Shown one piece after another: positions 49,734 to 59,094 of a stretch of DNA of 64,000 nucleotides. The stretch lies in the NCBI RefSeq assembly GCF_002706795.1, contig NZ_CP017705.1, forward strand, positions 2,170,001 to 2,234,000. The letters run 5' to 3'. The notes below the pieces were generated by a model. The model did no database searches, was not told the DNA's origin, and saw only the letters and a list, made by a program, of their open reading frames with translations. The first letter of the stretch is position 1, and every line of letters begins with the position of its first letter. Source of the DNA: Brevibacillus laterosporus DSM 25 (GTDB lineage: Bacteria; Bacillota; Bacilli; Brevibacillales; Brevibacillaceae). Both the position numbers and the translations under genes were made by a program.

Positions 49734-50357
49734 ATGGTAGCAATTAAAGCAGAGGTACGTACAGCTCAAGATAGAACTACAGCTAAAGCGATTCGTCGCG
49801 CGGGCTGGGTTCCTGCTATGTTATACGGAACAGATGTAGGGAATAAGGAAGTAAAGATACTTGCGCTTGAGCTGGATCAAGCCTTACGTGAGCAAAACAC
49901 CAACGTTCCCTTTACGTTACAAGTAGATGGAAAAGAATATGATGTGATGGTGTATGAGCTTCAGAGACATCCGGTTCAAGGTAGAATTTTGCATGCTGAC
50001 TTTAAACAGATTGACATGAAAGAAAAAATTCATACGTCTGTGCCTATTACTATGACGGGAGATCCTGAATTAGGAGTTGCTACATTGGTACGTCATAGTG
50101 TAGAGATTTCTTGTTTACCTACAGATATTCCAGCAACACTATCTGTAGATACAGATGGACTACATATAGGAGATGTTGTACTTGTTAAAGATTTGCAAAT
50201 ACCTCCAAACGTAGAAGTGCATCTTGATGAGCTGGAAGTAGTAATTAGCGTACTCCCACCAAAAGCAAAATCGGATGAATCAATTGAAGCTCAGCAAAGC
50301 GCTATGGAAGTTGCAGAACAAGCAAAAGCTCCTGTAGCCGAAGCGGAAAAAGTATAA
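49734..50357 (+). CDS. ctc: 50S ribosomal protein bL25, Ctc-type
   Basis: 207-residue two-domain bL25 (TL5/Ctc) protein that binds 5S rRNA. The N-terminal L25 domain (IKAEVRTAQDRTTAKAIRRAGWVPAMLYGTDVGNKEV) precedes a C-terminal Ctc domain (about 95-185) and a short Ala/Glu-rich tail. B. subtilis ctc is a sigma-B-controlled stress gene; I see no sigma-B promoter here. Instead, its AGGAGG lies in the 3' arm of a terminator hairpin. ATG at 49734 is 7 nt from AGGAGG. Confidence 0.95.
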   Translation: MVAIKAEVRTAQDRTTAKAIRRAGWVPAMLYGTDVGNKEVKILALELDQALREQNTNVPFTLQVDGKEYDVMVYELQRHPVQGRILHADFKQIDMKEKIHTSVPITMTGDPELGVATLVRHSVEISCLPTDIPATLSVDTDGLHIGDVVLVKDLQIPPNVEVHLDELEVVISVLPPKAKSDESIEAQQSAMEVAEQAKAPVAEAEKV

Positions 50358-50362
50358 CCAGT

Positions 50363-50392
50363 GACCTCCCAATCCATTTGGGAGGCTCTTTC
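50363..50392 (+). terminator. ctc terminator
   Basis: CCTCCCAA pairs with TTGGGAGG; weak T run CTCTTTCT. Confidence 0.65.
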
Positions 50393-50507
50393 TATGTATG
50401 GGCATGCCGGTTTTTGACGGAAGAAGTCGACTTCCCTTTCTTTTTAAAAGGCTTACATTCATGTACAATAGAAATAAGTAGGTTATTTTGCTTTGGAGGT
50501 AATTTCA

Positions 50508-51080
50508 TTGAAAGTCATCATTGGGTTAGGGAACCCTGGTAAACAATATGAGGATACCAGACATAATGTAGGGTTTCTTGCAATAGATACATTAAGTAAA
50601 GAATTACAAATTCCGTTAACCACGATGAAATTTCGTGGCATTATAGGAGAGGGAAATGTACAAGGAGAAAAGGTTTTACTAGTAAAACCACAAACCTACA
50701 TGAACCTATCTGGAGAAACGGTAGGACAAATCGTTTCTTTTTATAAACTGACGGCACAGGATATAGTTGTCATCTATGATGATCTTGACTTACCGGTAGG
50801 CAAGCTGAGACTGCGGGAAAAGGGTAGTGCAGGAGGACATAACGGAATTAAATCTATTATTGCACATTTAGGTACCCAAGATTTTAGCCGCATCAAAATT
50901 GGTATTGATCGTCCTGAGCCAGGCAAAAGTGTGAGTGACTATGTGTTACACTCATTTCCAAAAAGTGATTGGCCGCATATCCAGGATGCAATTCAATCAG
51001 CAGCAAAAGCCAGTGAGGATTGGATCAAGGGTGATAGCTTCCTGACAGTTATGAACCACTATAATCCAACACGTGGGTAG
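50508..51080 (+). CDS. pth: peptidyl-tRNA hydrolase
   Basis: Releases peptides from peptidyl-tRNA dropped by ribosomes. 190 residues with the hallmark KVIIGLGNPGKQYEDTRHNVGF (catalytic His), YMNLSGE, YDDLDLPVGKLRLREKGSAGGHNGIKSI. TTG at 50508 is 7 nt after TTTGGAGGT and gives the typical N-terminus; a TTG at 50493 lies inside that binding site. Confidence 0.96.
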   Translation: MKVIIGLGNPGKQYEDTRHNVGFLAIDTLSKELQIPLTTMKFRGIIGEGNVQGEKVLLVKPQTYMNLSGETVGQIVSFYKLTAQDIVVIYDDLDLPVGKLRLREKGSAGGHNGIKSIIAHLGTQDFSRIKIGIDRPEPGKSVSDYVLHSFPKSDWPHIQDAIQSAAKASEDWIKGDSFLTVMNHYNPTRG

Positions 51081-51085
51081 GTACA

Positions 51086-51115
51086 GTATCGAATAGCTAT
51101 AAGATGCCCATACTA
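51086..51115 (+). promoter_or_regulatory. sigma-G/F-type promoter of fin
   Basis: GTATC at 51086-51090 and CATACTA at 51109-51115 with an 18-bp spacer. It overlaps the start of a hairpin, CTAAGTG (51113-51119) with CACTTAG (51139-51145). Confidence 0.6.
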
Positions 51116-51156
51116 AGTGGAAGAAAGTACTATATTTTCACTTAGGGGGTAATCAT

Positions 51157-51387
51157 ATGAGTTACCGCTATGTATGTCGTTGTTGTGGAATGAAAGTGGG
51201 AGAAATTCAGCAATCGGATGTATCCGAATGGCAGCTAGGCTTTCAATTCTTGACCCAACAAGAGCGCCAACATATAATATCCAAGGATGAGATAGGGAAT
51301 ACAGTTGTTCGCGTTGTTTGTGATTATTGTAAAGAAGCCCTTGATCAAAATCCTGATCTGTCCGTTGTAGGTAATCCACTACAGTAG
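51157..51387 (+). CDS. fin: anti-sigma-F factor Fin
   Basis: 76-residue zinc-ribbon-like protein (YabK in B. subtilis) that helps shut off sigma-F so that sigma-G can take over core polymerase in the forespore. CRCC (near residues 8-11) and CDYC (near residues 54-57) form the metal site. The GGGGG before the ATG is beside a hairpin arm. A sigma-G/F-type promoter precedes it. Confidence 0.93.
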   Translation: MSYRYVCRCCGMKVGEIQQSDVSEWQLGFQFLTQQERQHIISKDEIGNTVVRVVCDYCKEALDQNPDLSVVGNPLQ

Positions 51388-51442
51388 CAACTATTTTTCT
51401 TGTGAATTTTTACCTTTTCAAAATGACAAGGCATGCAAATTT

Positions 51443-51490
51443 AGGTAGTCTTAGCTTTTTGGGTAGCTAAGGCTACCTGTGGATTTTTAT
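51443..51490 (+). terminator. terminator after fin
   Basis: AGGTAG..TTAGCT pairs with AGCTAA..CTACCT; the T run (GGATTTTT) starts a few nt late. Confidence 0.6.
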
Positions 51491-51612
51491 CGATTGAATA
51501 AATAAATAACTTTTTTGTACAAACTGCGATGTGGGAAGGTTGATCTGCGCCGCAGTTTTAGTGCTGTAACCTATGTAGTAATAGGAGAGTAAGGTTGGAG
51601 AGGAGATTAGGG

Positions 51613-54600
51613 ATGCAAGTCATCATTAATCGTATAAAAGAAGATTCCAATTTCGGAACCATTCTTGCTGGTTTGTCACAAGGTTTACACGAACAGTTGA
51701 TGGCCGGATTATCTGGTTCCGCGCGTCATATTTTTATGGCAGCTGTTTATCAAGAGAGTAAGCGCCCCTTGTGTGTTGTGACGCATAATATGTTTCAAGC
51801 GCAAAAAGTGTATGAGGACGTAGCAGAACTCCTTTCCCCAGAAGAAGTCATGCTTTATCCGGGTAATGAGCTGATTGGGTCAGAGATGGCAATTGCGAGT
51901 CCAGAGACATTAGCACAACGTATTCAAGTATTTAACCGTTTAGCGAATGGCTTCACGGGTATTTTGGTTGTTCCTTTTGCAGGCATTCGCCGCTTAACTG
52001 TGCCTCACGAAGTATGGAAAGAGGCTCAAATGACTGTCAGTCGTGGAGGAACACTAGATTTACATGACTTTTTAGAGAGAATGGTCGAATTAGGCTATGA
52101 ACGCGTTGAGATGGTTGAGCGTAAAGGTGAATTAAGTATTCGTGGTGGAATCGTTGACTTATTTCCTATTGATTCGGACTGGCCGATTCGAATTGAACTC
52201 TTTGATGAAGAGATTGATTCTATACGAACATTTGATATGGGTACTCAGCGTTCTCAAGAACATTTGGAACAATATGTGATTGGCCCGGTAAAAGAGACGA
52301 TCGTTTTTTCATCAAAATTAGTTGAGAGTGCTACTCACTTAGAGAAAAAACTAGGTGAAACATTAGGTAACACTAAGGATGAAGTTGTAAAAGAAAGATT
52401 GATGGAGCAAATAGGACGCGATATTGAAATCATGCGCCAAGGTAGCCGACCAGCAAATTTATACAGTTATTTATCCGTCCTATATCCTGAGATGGAAACC
52501 ATCCTGGATTATCTACCTTCTGATACGTTATTGATTATTGATGAACCGTCCCGTGTTATTGATACTGCGGTTCAACTGCAAAAGGACGAATCAGAGTGGG
52601 TCACTGGTCGTATTGAGCAAGGCGATTTTATGTCAAATCTTATTCTGTCGCGGTCGTATGATGAGCTAATTCATGAGCAGAAGAGACAGATTGTTTATTT
52701 GTCGCTATTTTTACGTCAAACCCCAAAAACGCATCCACAAAATATCGTCAACATGAACTGTCGTACGATGCAAAATTTTCATGGGCAAATGAACGTATTA
52801 AAAAGCGAGCTACAACGATGGATAAAGGGTCAACATCAAATCATCTTTGCTGCTGCCGATGCGGAGCGTGCCAAGCGTTTGGAACGAGTATTAGATGATT
52901 ATGAGATGGAAGCTGATTTGCTGCTAGAAGAGGTACGAACAATTCCTCCAGGCCGACCTACTATTATTATTGGAAATATTCAAAGCGGTTTTGAGATGCC
53001 ATTAAGCAAAATGGTTGTTGTTACGGAAGGGGAAGTCTTTACAGCAAAACAGCGCAAAGCTCGCAAAGTAAATCAAAACATGAGCAATGCCGAGCGCATC
53101 AAGAACTACATGGAATTAAAGCCTGGTGACTTTGTTGTACATATTAATCATGGGATTGGTAAATATCTAGGAATTGAAACAAAGGAAATCCTAGGTATTC
53201 ATAAGGATTATTTACATGTACAGTACGCAGGCGGAGATAGTTTGTTTGTACCAATTGATCAAATCGATCATGTACAAAAGTATGTGGGCAGTGAAGAAGC
53301 TCAGCCTAAAATTTATAATTTAGGTGGGAATGAATGGAAACGTGTTAAGAGCAAGGTAGAAACATCGGTAAAAGATATCGCCGAGGATCTAATCAAGCTG
53401 TATGCGCAACGAGAACAAGCTGTAGGCTATAGCTTTAACAAGGACAGCTTGGAGCAAAGAGAATTTGAGGCTATGTTCCCGTATCAGGAGACTGTGGATC
53501 AATTGCGTGCTATCACAGAAGTGAAAGCTGACATGGAAAGCAAGCGCCCTATGGATCGATTGGTTTGCGGGGATGTAGGGTATGGAAAGACAGAAGTAGC
53601 GATACGTGCCGCTTTTAAATCGGTTATGGACGGAAAACAGGTAGCTCTACTTGTACCGACCACAATTCTAGCTCAACAGCATTTTGAAACTTTTAAAGAG
53701 CGTTTCTCTGATTTTCCGATCAGAGTGGAGGTTTTGAGCCGTTTTCGTTCTCGAAAGGAACAAAATGCAACAATGAAGGGTCTAAAAGAAGGAACGGTAG
53801 ATGTGGTGATCGGTACGCATCGATTGCTGTCGAAGGATATTTTATTCCGCGACCTAGGGTTATTGATTGTCGATGAGGAGCAGCGCTTTGGTGTAAGCCA
53901 TAAAGAAAAATTGAAGCAATTAAAAACCAATGTAGATGTACTAACGCTTACAGCTACTCCTATTCCGCGTACGCTTCATATGTCCATGCTAGGAGTACGT
54001 GATTTATCTGTCATTGAGACACCGCCAGAAAATCGCTTTCCTGTACAAACCTATGTATTAGATTATAGTCCAGCTCTGGTTCGAGAAGCGATTGAACGAG
54101 AACTGGCCCGTGAAGGACAGGTATTCTTCCTTTACAATCAGGTACAAGGTATTGAACAAATGGCTGAGCATATTTCTGCTCTAGTTCCTGATGCTAGGGT
54201 AGCGGTTGCTCATGGACAAATGAATGAAAGTGAGCTAGAAAGAATTATTCTCGATTTCTTAGACGGGAATTATGATGTGCTGGTAAGTACAACGATCATT
54301 GAAACTGGTGTCGATATCCCAAACGTTAATACGTTAATCATCTATAATGCAGACAGAATGGGACTGTCTCAGCTGTATCAGCTACGTGGGCGCGTAGGTC
54401 GTTCTAATCGAATTGCCTATGCTTACTTCACATACCAACGTGACAAGGTATTGACAGAGGTAGCTGAGAAACGGTTACAGGCTATTAAAGAATTCACTGA
54501 GCTTGGATCTGGTTTTAAAATTGCCATGCGAGATTTATCTATTCGTGGGGCAGGTAATTTATTGGGAGCAGAGCAACATGGCTTCATTAATACTGTCGGA

Positions 54601-55179
54601 TTTGATTTGTATACACAAATGCTTAAGGAAGCGATTGATGATTTACGTGGTGAAGTAAGGACAGAAGAGATTGCCCCTGTTCCACCAGTCGAAATCAATT
54701 TACAAGTTGATGCGTACCTACCTTCTGATTACATTACTGATAGTCGTCAGAAGATCGAGATGTACAAAAAATTTGTAGCAACCTCAACAATCGAGGAGCT
54801 GGATGATCTTGCTGATGAGTTGATCGACCGTTTTGGTAATATCCCATATCCAGTGGACAACTTGCTGATGATTTCACGTTTACGTATTCAAGCGATGGTA
54901 CATCATATTGTTGAGATTAGTCAGAAAGATCCTGATGTTATTAAAATCATTTTGGCAGAACAGCAAACCTCTAACATTGATGGTGGAGCTTTATTTGGCT
55001 TGTCTAGTAAATATGATCGACGTATTGGGCTTTCAACGACCCCAGGTGGACAACAGATCATCGTAACTGTTAAAGTTAAGGGGTTAAAGATTGAGGCTGG
55101 GGTCAAGATGGTAATAGACTTAATTAACGACTTCCATCTGATTGAAAAGAGTAAGAGTCCTGATCCCTCATTACACTAA
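51613..55179 (+). CDS. mfd: transcription-repair coupling factor
   Basis: Removes RNA polymerase stalled at DNA lesions and recruits UvrA. 1188 residues (B. subtilis 1177). UvrB-like N-terminal region (RGGIVDLFPIDSDWPIRIELFDEEIDSIRTFD), RNA-polymerase-interaction domain (PGDFVVHINHGIGKYLGIE), then a RecG-like helicase with Walker A GDVGYGKTEVAIRA, DEEQ box (VDEEQRFGVSHKE), TATPIPRTL and QLRGRVGRS. ATG 51613 follows GAGAGGAG; a TTG at 51595 is an alternative start with its own AGGAGAG. Confidence 0.97.
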   Translation: MQVIINRIKEDSNFGTILAGLSQGLHEQLMAGLSGSARHIFMAAVYQESKRPLCVVTHNMFQAQKVYEDVAELLSPEEVMLYPGNELIGSEMAIASPETLAQRIQVFNRLANGFTGILVVPFAGIRRLTVPHEVWKEAQMTVSRGGTLDLHDFLERMVELGYERVEMVERKGELSIRGGIVDLFPIDSDWPIRIELFDEEIDSIRTFDMGTQRSQEHLEQYVIGPVKETIVFSSKLVESATHLEKKLGETLGNTKDEVVKERLMEQIGRDIEIMRQGSRPANLYSYLSVLYPEMETILDYLPSDTLLIIDEPSRVIDTAVQLQKDESEWVTGRIEQGDFMSNLILSRSYDELIHEQKRQIVYLSLFLRQTPKTHPQNIVNMNCRTMQNFHGQMNVLKSELQRWIKGQHQIIFAAADAERAKRLERVLDDYEMEADLLLEEVRTIPPGRPTIIIGNIQSGFEMPLSKMVVVTEGEVFTAKQRKARKVNQNMSNAERIKNYMELKPGDFVVHINHGIGKYLGIETKEILGIHKDYLHVQYAGGDSLFVPIDQIDHVQKYVGSEEAQPKIYNLGGNEWKRVKSKVETSVKDIAEDLIKLYAQREQAVGYSFNKDSLEQREFEAMFPYQETVDQLRAITEVKADMESKRPMDRLVCGDVGYGKTEVAIRAAFKSVMDGKQVALLVPTTILAQQHFETFKERFSDFPIRVEVLSRFRSRKEQNATMKGLKEGTVDVVIGTHRLLSKDILFRDLGLLIVDEEQRFGVSHKEKLKQLKTNVDVLTLTATPIPRTLHMSMLGVRDLSVIETPPENRFPVQTYVLDYSPALVREAIERELAREGQVFFLYNQVQGIEQMAEHISALVPDARVAVAHGQMNESELERIILDFLDGNYDVLVSTTIIETGVDIPNVNTLIIYNADRMGLSQLYQLRGRVGRSNRIAYAYFTYQRDKVLTEVAEKRLQAIKEFTELGSGFKIAMRDLSIRGAGNLLGAEQHGFINTVGFDLYTQMLKEAIDDLRGEVRTEEIAPVPPVEINLQVDAYLPSDYITDSRQKIEMYKKFVATSTIEELDDLADELIDRFGNIPYPVDNLLMISRLRIQAMVHHIVEISQKDPDVIKIILAEQQTSNIDGGALFGLSSKYDRRIGLSTTPGGQQIIVTVKVKGLKIEAGVKMVIDLINDFHLIEKSKSPDPSLH

Positions 55180-55221
55180 ATCCACAAGGTGCTAAAGGTG
55201 CCGAGAAGGGAGTTTTGTTTC

Positions 55222-56325
55222 ATGAAAAAAACAACATTTACGAAGGGTAAACGTGTGTTGGCCCTACTTTCCACCACGGCATTAACGCTAGCGATTCTGA
55301 GTGGCTGCGGAACGACTAATAAGGCTGAAACAGCCCAACCAGCTAAACCGGGGGCGGAACAACCGGCTGATACGGAAGATACCCTGGCACAATTCCCGCC
55401 AGTTAAATTGCCTTTTACAGTTGATCCGAATGCTTCTATTTTTGAATATCAGGGTGGGAAGCTAACAGGTCAGGAGTTTGAGGACTTCTTGCGTGCACTT
55501 GGCTTCATGAATCCTCCGCAAGCCTATGCCATTGGAGTTTCCACACAAGAGATGATAGATAACTATGCTCGTCAATACCTAGCTACTAAGCTAAAAGCGG
55601 AAAAGGCTGACGAGGCGATTAAGAAAACAGCAGCTACAGAAGCGGATAAATCTTTTGAATCGCTAAAAGGCCAGTATATTCAAGTTCTTGGTAGCGAGGA
55701 TAAATTTAATCAATTGATGAAGAATCATAACATCACAAAGGAAGCGATTGTTAAACAGCTAGCAAGTATTAATGCTTCTGTGAAGGTTATGGAAAGTGAA
55801 GTAAAAGATGCAGATTTGAAGAAAGAATATGATACAGCAGATAAATCTGCGTATACAACAGCTTCTGTACGTCATATTTTGGTTAAATTCGAGAACCGTA
55901 AGCCAGAGGAAGCAGACAAGTTGGCAAAAGATTATCTTGCCCGTTTGAAAAAAGGGGAGGACTTTGCTACTCTTGCAAAACAAGTGTCTGAGGACGAAGG
56001 TAGTAAAGCAAACGGTGGATTGTATGCAAATGCTGACGTAAACAACTGGGTGCCAGAATTTAAGAAGGCAGCTCTAACTCAAAAGATTGGAGTGCTCAGT
56101 GAACCAGCAGTAAAGACTGAATATGGCTATCACATTGTTAAAGTAGAAGATCGTAAAGTAAAAACATTTGATGAAGTAAAAGATCAGTTGAAGCAGCAAG
56201 TTTTGGAGAAGAAGTTTGAGCAATATGTTACCAAGGATCTGGACGCGATTATTACGAAAAAATCTCTTCCAGAGGTAAAAGCACCAGCTACTCCAGCTCC
56301 AACCCCTGCTCCTGAAACAAAATAG
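55222..56325 (+). CDS. PrsA/SurA-like peptidyl-prolyl isomerase lipoprotein
   Basis: 367 residues. Signal peptide with lipobox ILSGC (lipid-modified Cys near residue 30), then a Pro/Ala-rich spacer, a SurA-N-like helical region (about 75-200), and a parvulin domain with VRHILVKFENRKPEEADKLAKDYLARLKKGEDFATLAKQ, GSKANGGLY and TEYGYHIVKVEDRK. It ends in a PAPTPAPETK tail. A foldase for secreted proteins at the outer membrane face. B. subtilis has no such gene between mfd and spoVT. ATG 55222 follows AAGGGAG. Confidence 0.92.
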   Translation: MKKTTFTKGKRVLALLSTTALTLAILSGCGTTNKAETAQPAKPGAEQPADTEDTLAQFPPVKLPFTVDPNASIFEYQGGKLTGQEFEDFLRALGFMNPPQAYAIGVSTQEMIDNYARQYLATKLKAEKADEAIKKTAATEADKSFESLKGQYIQVLGSEDKFNQLMKNHNITKEAIVKQLASINASVKVMESEVKDADLKKEYDTADKSAYTTASVRHILVKFENRKPEEADKLAKDYLARLKKGEDFATLAKQVSEDEGSKANGGLYANADVNNWVPEFKKAALTQKIGVLSEPAVKTEYGYHIVKVEDRKVKTFDEVKDQLKQQVLEKKFEQYVTKDLDAIITKKSLPEVKAPATPAPTPAPETK

Positions 56326-56336
56326 CATAGATAAAG

Positions 56337-56406
56337 AGTGGCTCCTTTTGTAATCAAACGAACTGTGTTTACAGTTTGTGGTCGATTGCAGGAGGAGCTT
56401 TTTTTT
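56337..56406 (+). terminator. terminator after the foldase gene
   Basis: GGCTCCT pairs with AGGAGC(T), with an inner AACTGT/ACAGTT hairpin; eight T follow. Confidence 0.8.
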
Positions 56407-56487
56407 ATTGTGTAAATGTCGGTGCAAGTGAAATTCATCAAAGGGTTACCTTGAAATAAAAAAGGCTGGTTTAATTTTGTTTTGATC

Positions 56488-56516
56488 GCATATTCTTCTT
56501 GCCAAGGCAAATACTA
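56488..56516 (+). promoter_or_regulatory. sigma-G-type promoter of spoVT
   Basis: GCATA at 56488-56492 and AATACTA at 56510-56516, spacer 17 bp, fit the sigma-G pattern. spoVT is a sigma-G gene in B. subtilis. The leader between it and the start (about 160 nt) holds no gene. Confidence 0.6.
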
Positions 56517-56677
56517 TTATCACTCGCTACCGCCCGGGGGAGAGTACAAAGCAAGGCTTATTGGTAACAAATACAAATACAAGATATTAGTAAAAAGCGA
56601 GAAGATAGGAAATCATAGGAGTAAATCCTCAAAAAACCACAAAATCAGTCTTCTCAAGAAAGCGAGGCAACAAGATT

Positions 56678-57217
56678 ATGAAGGCAACTGGAATTGTTCG
56701 TCGTATAGACGACCTCGGACGGGTCGTAATCCCGAAGGAAATCCGTCGCACACTTCGTATTCGTGAGGGGGATCCACTTGAGATTTTTGTCGATCGTGAT
56801 GGGGAAGTAATCCTTAAAAAATATTCTCCAATTGGAGAATTAGCTGATTTTGCTAAGGAATATGCTGACTCTTTATACGAAAGCTTAAATCATATTGTCA
56901 TTATTTCCGATCGAGATACGGTCATTGCAGTAGCTGGTGCTTCCAAGAAAGAATACTTGGAAAAACCGATTGGTAGTCTAGTAGAAAAATCGTTGGAAGA
57001 GCGTAAGAGTAGGGTAGAAAAAAATTCTGGTCAATATGAATTATGTCGTGATATGCCGGAACAATACTCATCTTATGTAGTGGCTCCTATCGTTGCAGGT
57101 GGGGACCCGATTGGTGCAGTGATCCTGGTCAACAAAGCAGAAGCTAAAATGGGCGATTTAGAGCTGAAAATGGCAGAAACAGCCGCTGGATTCTTAGCCA
57201 AACAAATGGAACAATAA
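56678..57217 (+). CDS. spoVT: stage V sporulation regulator SpoVT
   Basis: Forespore regulator that adjusts sigma-G-dependent genes. 179 residues: an N-terminal AbrB-like domain MKATGIVRRIDDLGRVVIPKEIRRTLRIREGDPLEIFVD, and a C-terminal GAF-like domain (about 60-175, HIVIISDRDTVIAVAGASKKEYL ... PIGAVILVNKAEAKMGDLELKMAETAAGFLAKQME). Paralogous to AbrB encoded 21 kb away. Confidence 0.97.
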   Translation: MKATGIVRRIDDLGRVVIPKEIRRTLRIREGDPLEIFVDRDGEVILKKYSPIGELADFAKEYADSLYESLNHIVIISDRDTVIAVAGASKKEYLEKPIGSLVEKSLEERKSRVEKNSGQYELCRDMPEQYSSYVVAPIVAGGDPIGAVILVNKAEAKMGDLELKMAETAAGFLAKQMEQ

Positions 57218-57232
57218 TAGTGATTAAATAAC

Positions 57233-57282
57233 GAAAGTCAAAAAAACAAGCCTCTTGTGTAAGGCTTGTTTTTTTTGACTTT
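57233..57282 (+). terminator. spoVT terminator
   Basis: A 20-bp near-perfect stem, GAAAGTCAAAAAAACAAGCC with GGCTTGTTTTTTTTGACTTTC, whose 3' arm contains the T run. Confidence 0.85.
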
Positions 57283-57329
57283 CTCTACTACATGCAAGTA
57301 AACCACGAAGAATGCACATCTCATCCCCC

Positions 57330-57360
57330 TTGATTACTCACTTCCTCTGTGTGGTATAAT
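57330..57360 (+). promoter_or_regulatory. promoter of yabM
   Basis: TATAAT at 57355-57360 preceded by TGG (extended -10) with TTGATT at 57330-57335; the spacer is 19 bp. Confidence 0.55.
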
Positions 57361-57412
57361 GGACAAAGTTTCTGAACGTAGACTTTTTTGTAAGAGGAGA
57401 AATAGATACTGT

Positions 57413-59062
57413 ATGGCAGGAGAGAGAAGTGCAAATCATTTTGTCAAAGGTGCTGCTATTCTAGGTATTGCCGGCTTGCTCTCCAAGGTTCTCGGAGCGA
57501 TCTATCGCATACCTTATCAAAATATCACAGGTGATGTTGGGTTATATGTGTACATGCAGGTGTATCCGTTGTACACAGCCTTATTGATTTTGGCAACAGC
57601 GGGTTTTCCTATCGCCATTTCCAAAATCGTCTCAGAACGATTAGCAGTCGAGGACCATCTGGGTGCACGAAAGGCTTTCCGTGTAGCCAGCGTTTCACTA
57701 GGAATACTAGGAGTATTCTTTTTTCTCCTTTTGTATCTAGGTGCTCCTGCATTAGCCCGATTTATGGGCGATGAACAGCTGACATTACCGCTACGAGCAG
57801 TAGCATGGTCTTTACCATTAGTCCCGTTGGTGTCCATATTGCGTGGATATTTTCAAGGACAACAAGACATGGTACCCACAGGTGTTTCACAGGTAGTCGA
57901 ACAGATTATTCGTGTAATCGTTATTTTAGTCTCTGCTTACTGGATGATGAGTGCCTATCAGGACGCTTATCTTGCAGGTACAGGAGCAGTATTTGCTGCT
58001 TTTCCTGGGGCGTTAGCAGCCTTTTTGGTTCTGTACTATTATTATCGAAAATCCAGACGGTACCATCGACGCAGAGGATATCGTAAACAATTGCGTGCTC
58101 AACAACTTACAGATACAGTAACGAACAAGCAAGTGTTGATCAGTATTCTACGTTATGCAATTCCTATCTGCATCGGTGCTCTGGTGTTGCCGATGATTCC
58201 ATTAATTGATTCGGTGACTGTTTCTAATTTACTTCAATGGAACGGATATGAACTTGATATAGCAAAAGAATTAAAAGGAATATATGATCGTGGACAACCA
58301 CTCATTCAATTTGGAACGTTTTTTGCCACATCACTTTCCTTGGCGTTAGTGCCTGCTATTAGCGAGGCTGTAGCACAAAAACAGGATAAAATGATCATCA
58401 ATCGTACAGATATGGCCCTACGCTTAACCCTGATGCTTGGATTACCAGCTTCTATTGGGCTCGCTTTATTAGCCGAACCAGTCAATATCATGGTATACGG
58501 AAATGATAAAGGAACGTGGTCACTTGCTATTCAAGCTTTTGTCATTGTATTTGCGACATTAAGTATCGCTACCTCTGGCATTTTGCAAGGATTGGGACAT
58601 GTTAAATTACCAGCTAGACACTTGATGATTGGTGTACTGGTAAAATTGTTGGCTAATCTTGCCTTGACGCCTTTATGGGGCATACAGGGTGCGGCAGTAG
58701 CTACAGTCTTTGCCTATGTGACCTCAATGGGATTAAACATGAGATCTATTCGCCACTATTTGGAGCTTTCCTTTAACCTAAAAGAAATGCTGACCAAACC
58801 TTTAATAAGTGTGGCTCTTATGTCAATCATGGTCTTAATCGTTCAAGGCTTGATGAATGTAATTGTGGGTTCTCTGATCGATAGTGAGCGTTTCGTTCAA
58901 ACGATCGTCGGTGTTTCTGCAGTTACCGTGGGATTAGTAGTGTATATGCTTTCTCTGTTATATACAGGTGGTATCAAGCGTGAAGAGATCTTGTATTTGC
59001 CAAGAGGAAAGAGATTAGTCTCTCTTTTAGAGCGATATAAGCTTTTGCAGATTCAAAAATAG
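57413..59062 (+). CDS. yabM: MOP-superfamily polysaccharide/lipid flippase-like protein
   Basis: 549 residues with about 14 membrane segments. Resembles the SpoVB/YabM group of the MATE/MVF/PST exporter superfamily (FVKGAAILGIAGLLSKVLGAIYRIPYQNITGDVGLYVYMQVYPLY). In B. subtilis the relatives are linked to lipid II or envelope polymer flipping; the substrate here is unknown. The upstream in-frame ATG at 57359 lies in the -10 element, so 57413 is used, although AAGAGGAG is somewhat far (14 nt). Confidence 0.9.
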   Translation: MAGERSANHFVKGAAILGIAGLLSKVLGAIYRIPYQNITGDVGLYVYMQVYPLYTALLILATAGFPIAISKIVSERLAVEDHLGARKAFRVASVSLGILGVFFFLLLYLGAPALARFMGDEQLTLPLRAVAWSLPLVPLVSILRGYFQGQQDMVPTGVSQVVEQIIRVIVILVSAYWMMSAYQDAYLAGTGAVFAAFPGALAAFLVLYYYYRKSRRYHRRRGYRKQLRAQQLTDTVTNKQVLISILRYAIPICIGALVLPMIPLIDSVTVSNLLQWNGYELDIAKELKGIYDRGQPLIQFGTFFATSLSLALVPAISEAVAQKQDKMIINRTDMALRLTLMLGLPASIGLALLAEPVNIMVYGNDKGTWSLAIQAFVIVFATLSIATSGILQGLGHVKLPARHLMIGVLVKLLANLALTPLWGIQGAAVATVFAYVTSMGLNMRSIRHYLELSFNLKEMLTKPLISVALMSIMVLIVQGLMNVIVGSLIDSERFVQTIVGVSAVTVGLVVYMLSLLYTGGIKREEILYLPRGKRLVSLLERYKLLQIQK

Positions 59063-59094
59063 ACAGGGATTAAAGGAACGGAGGAATTTCCTAC

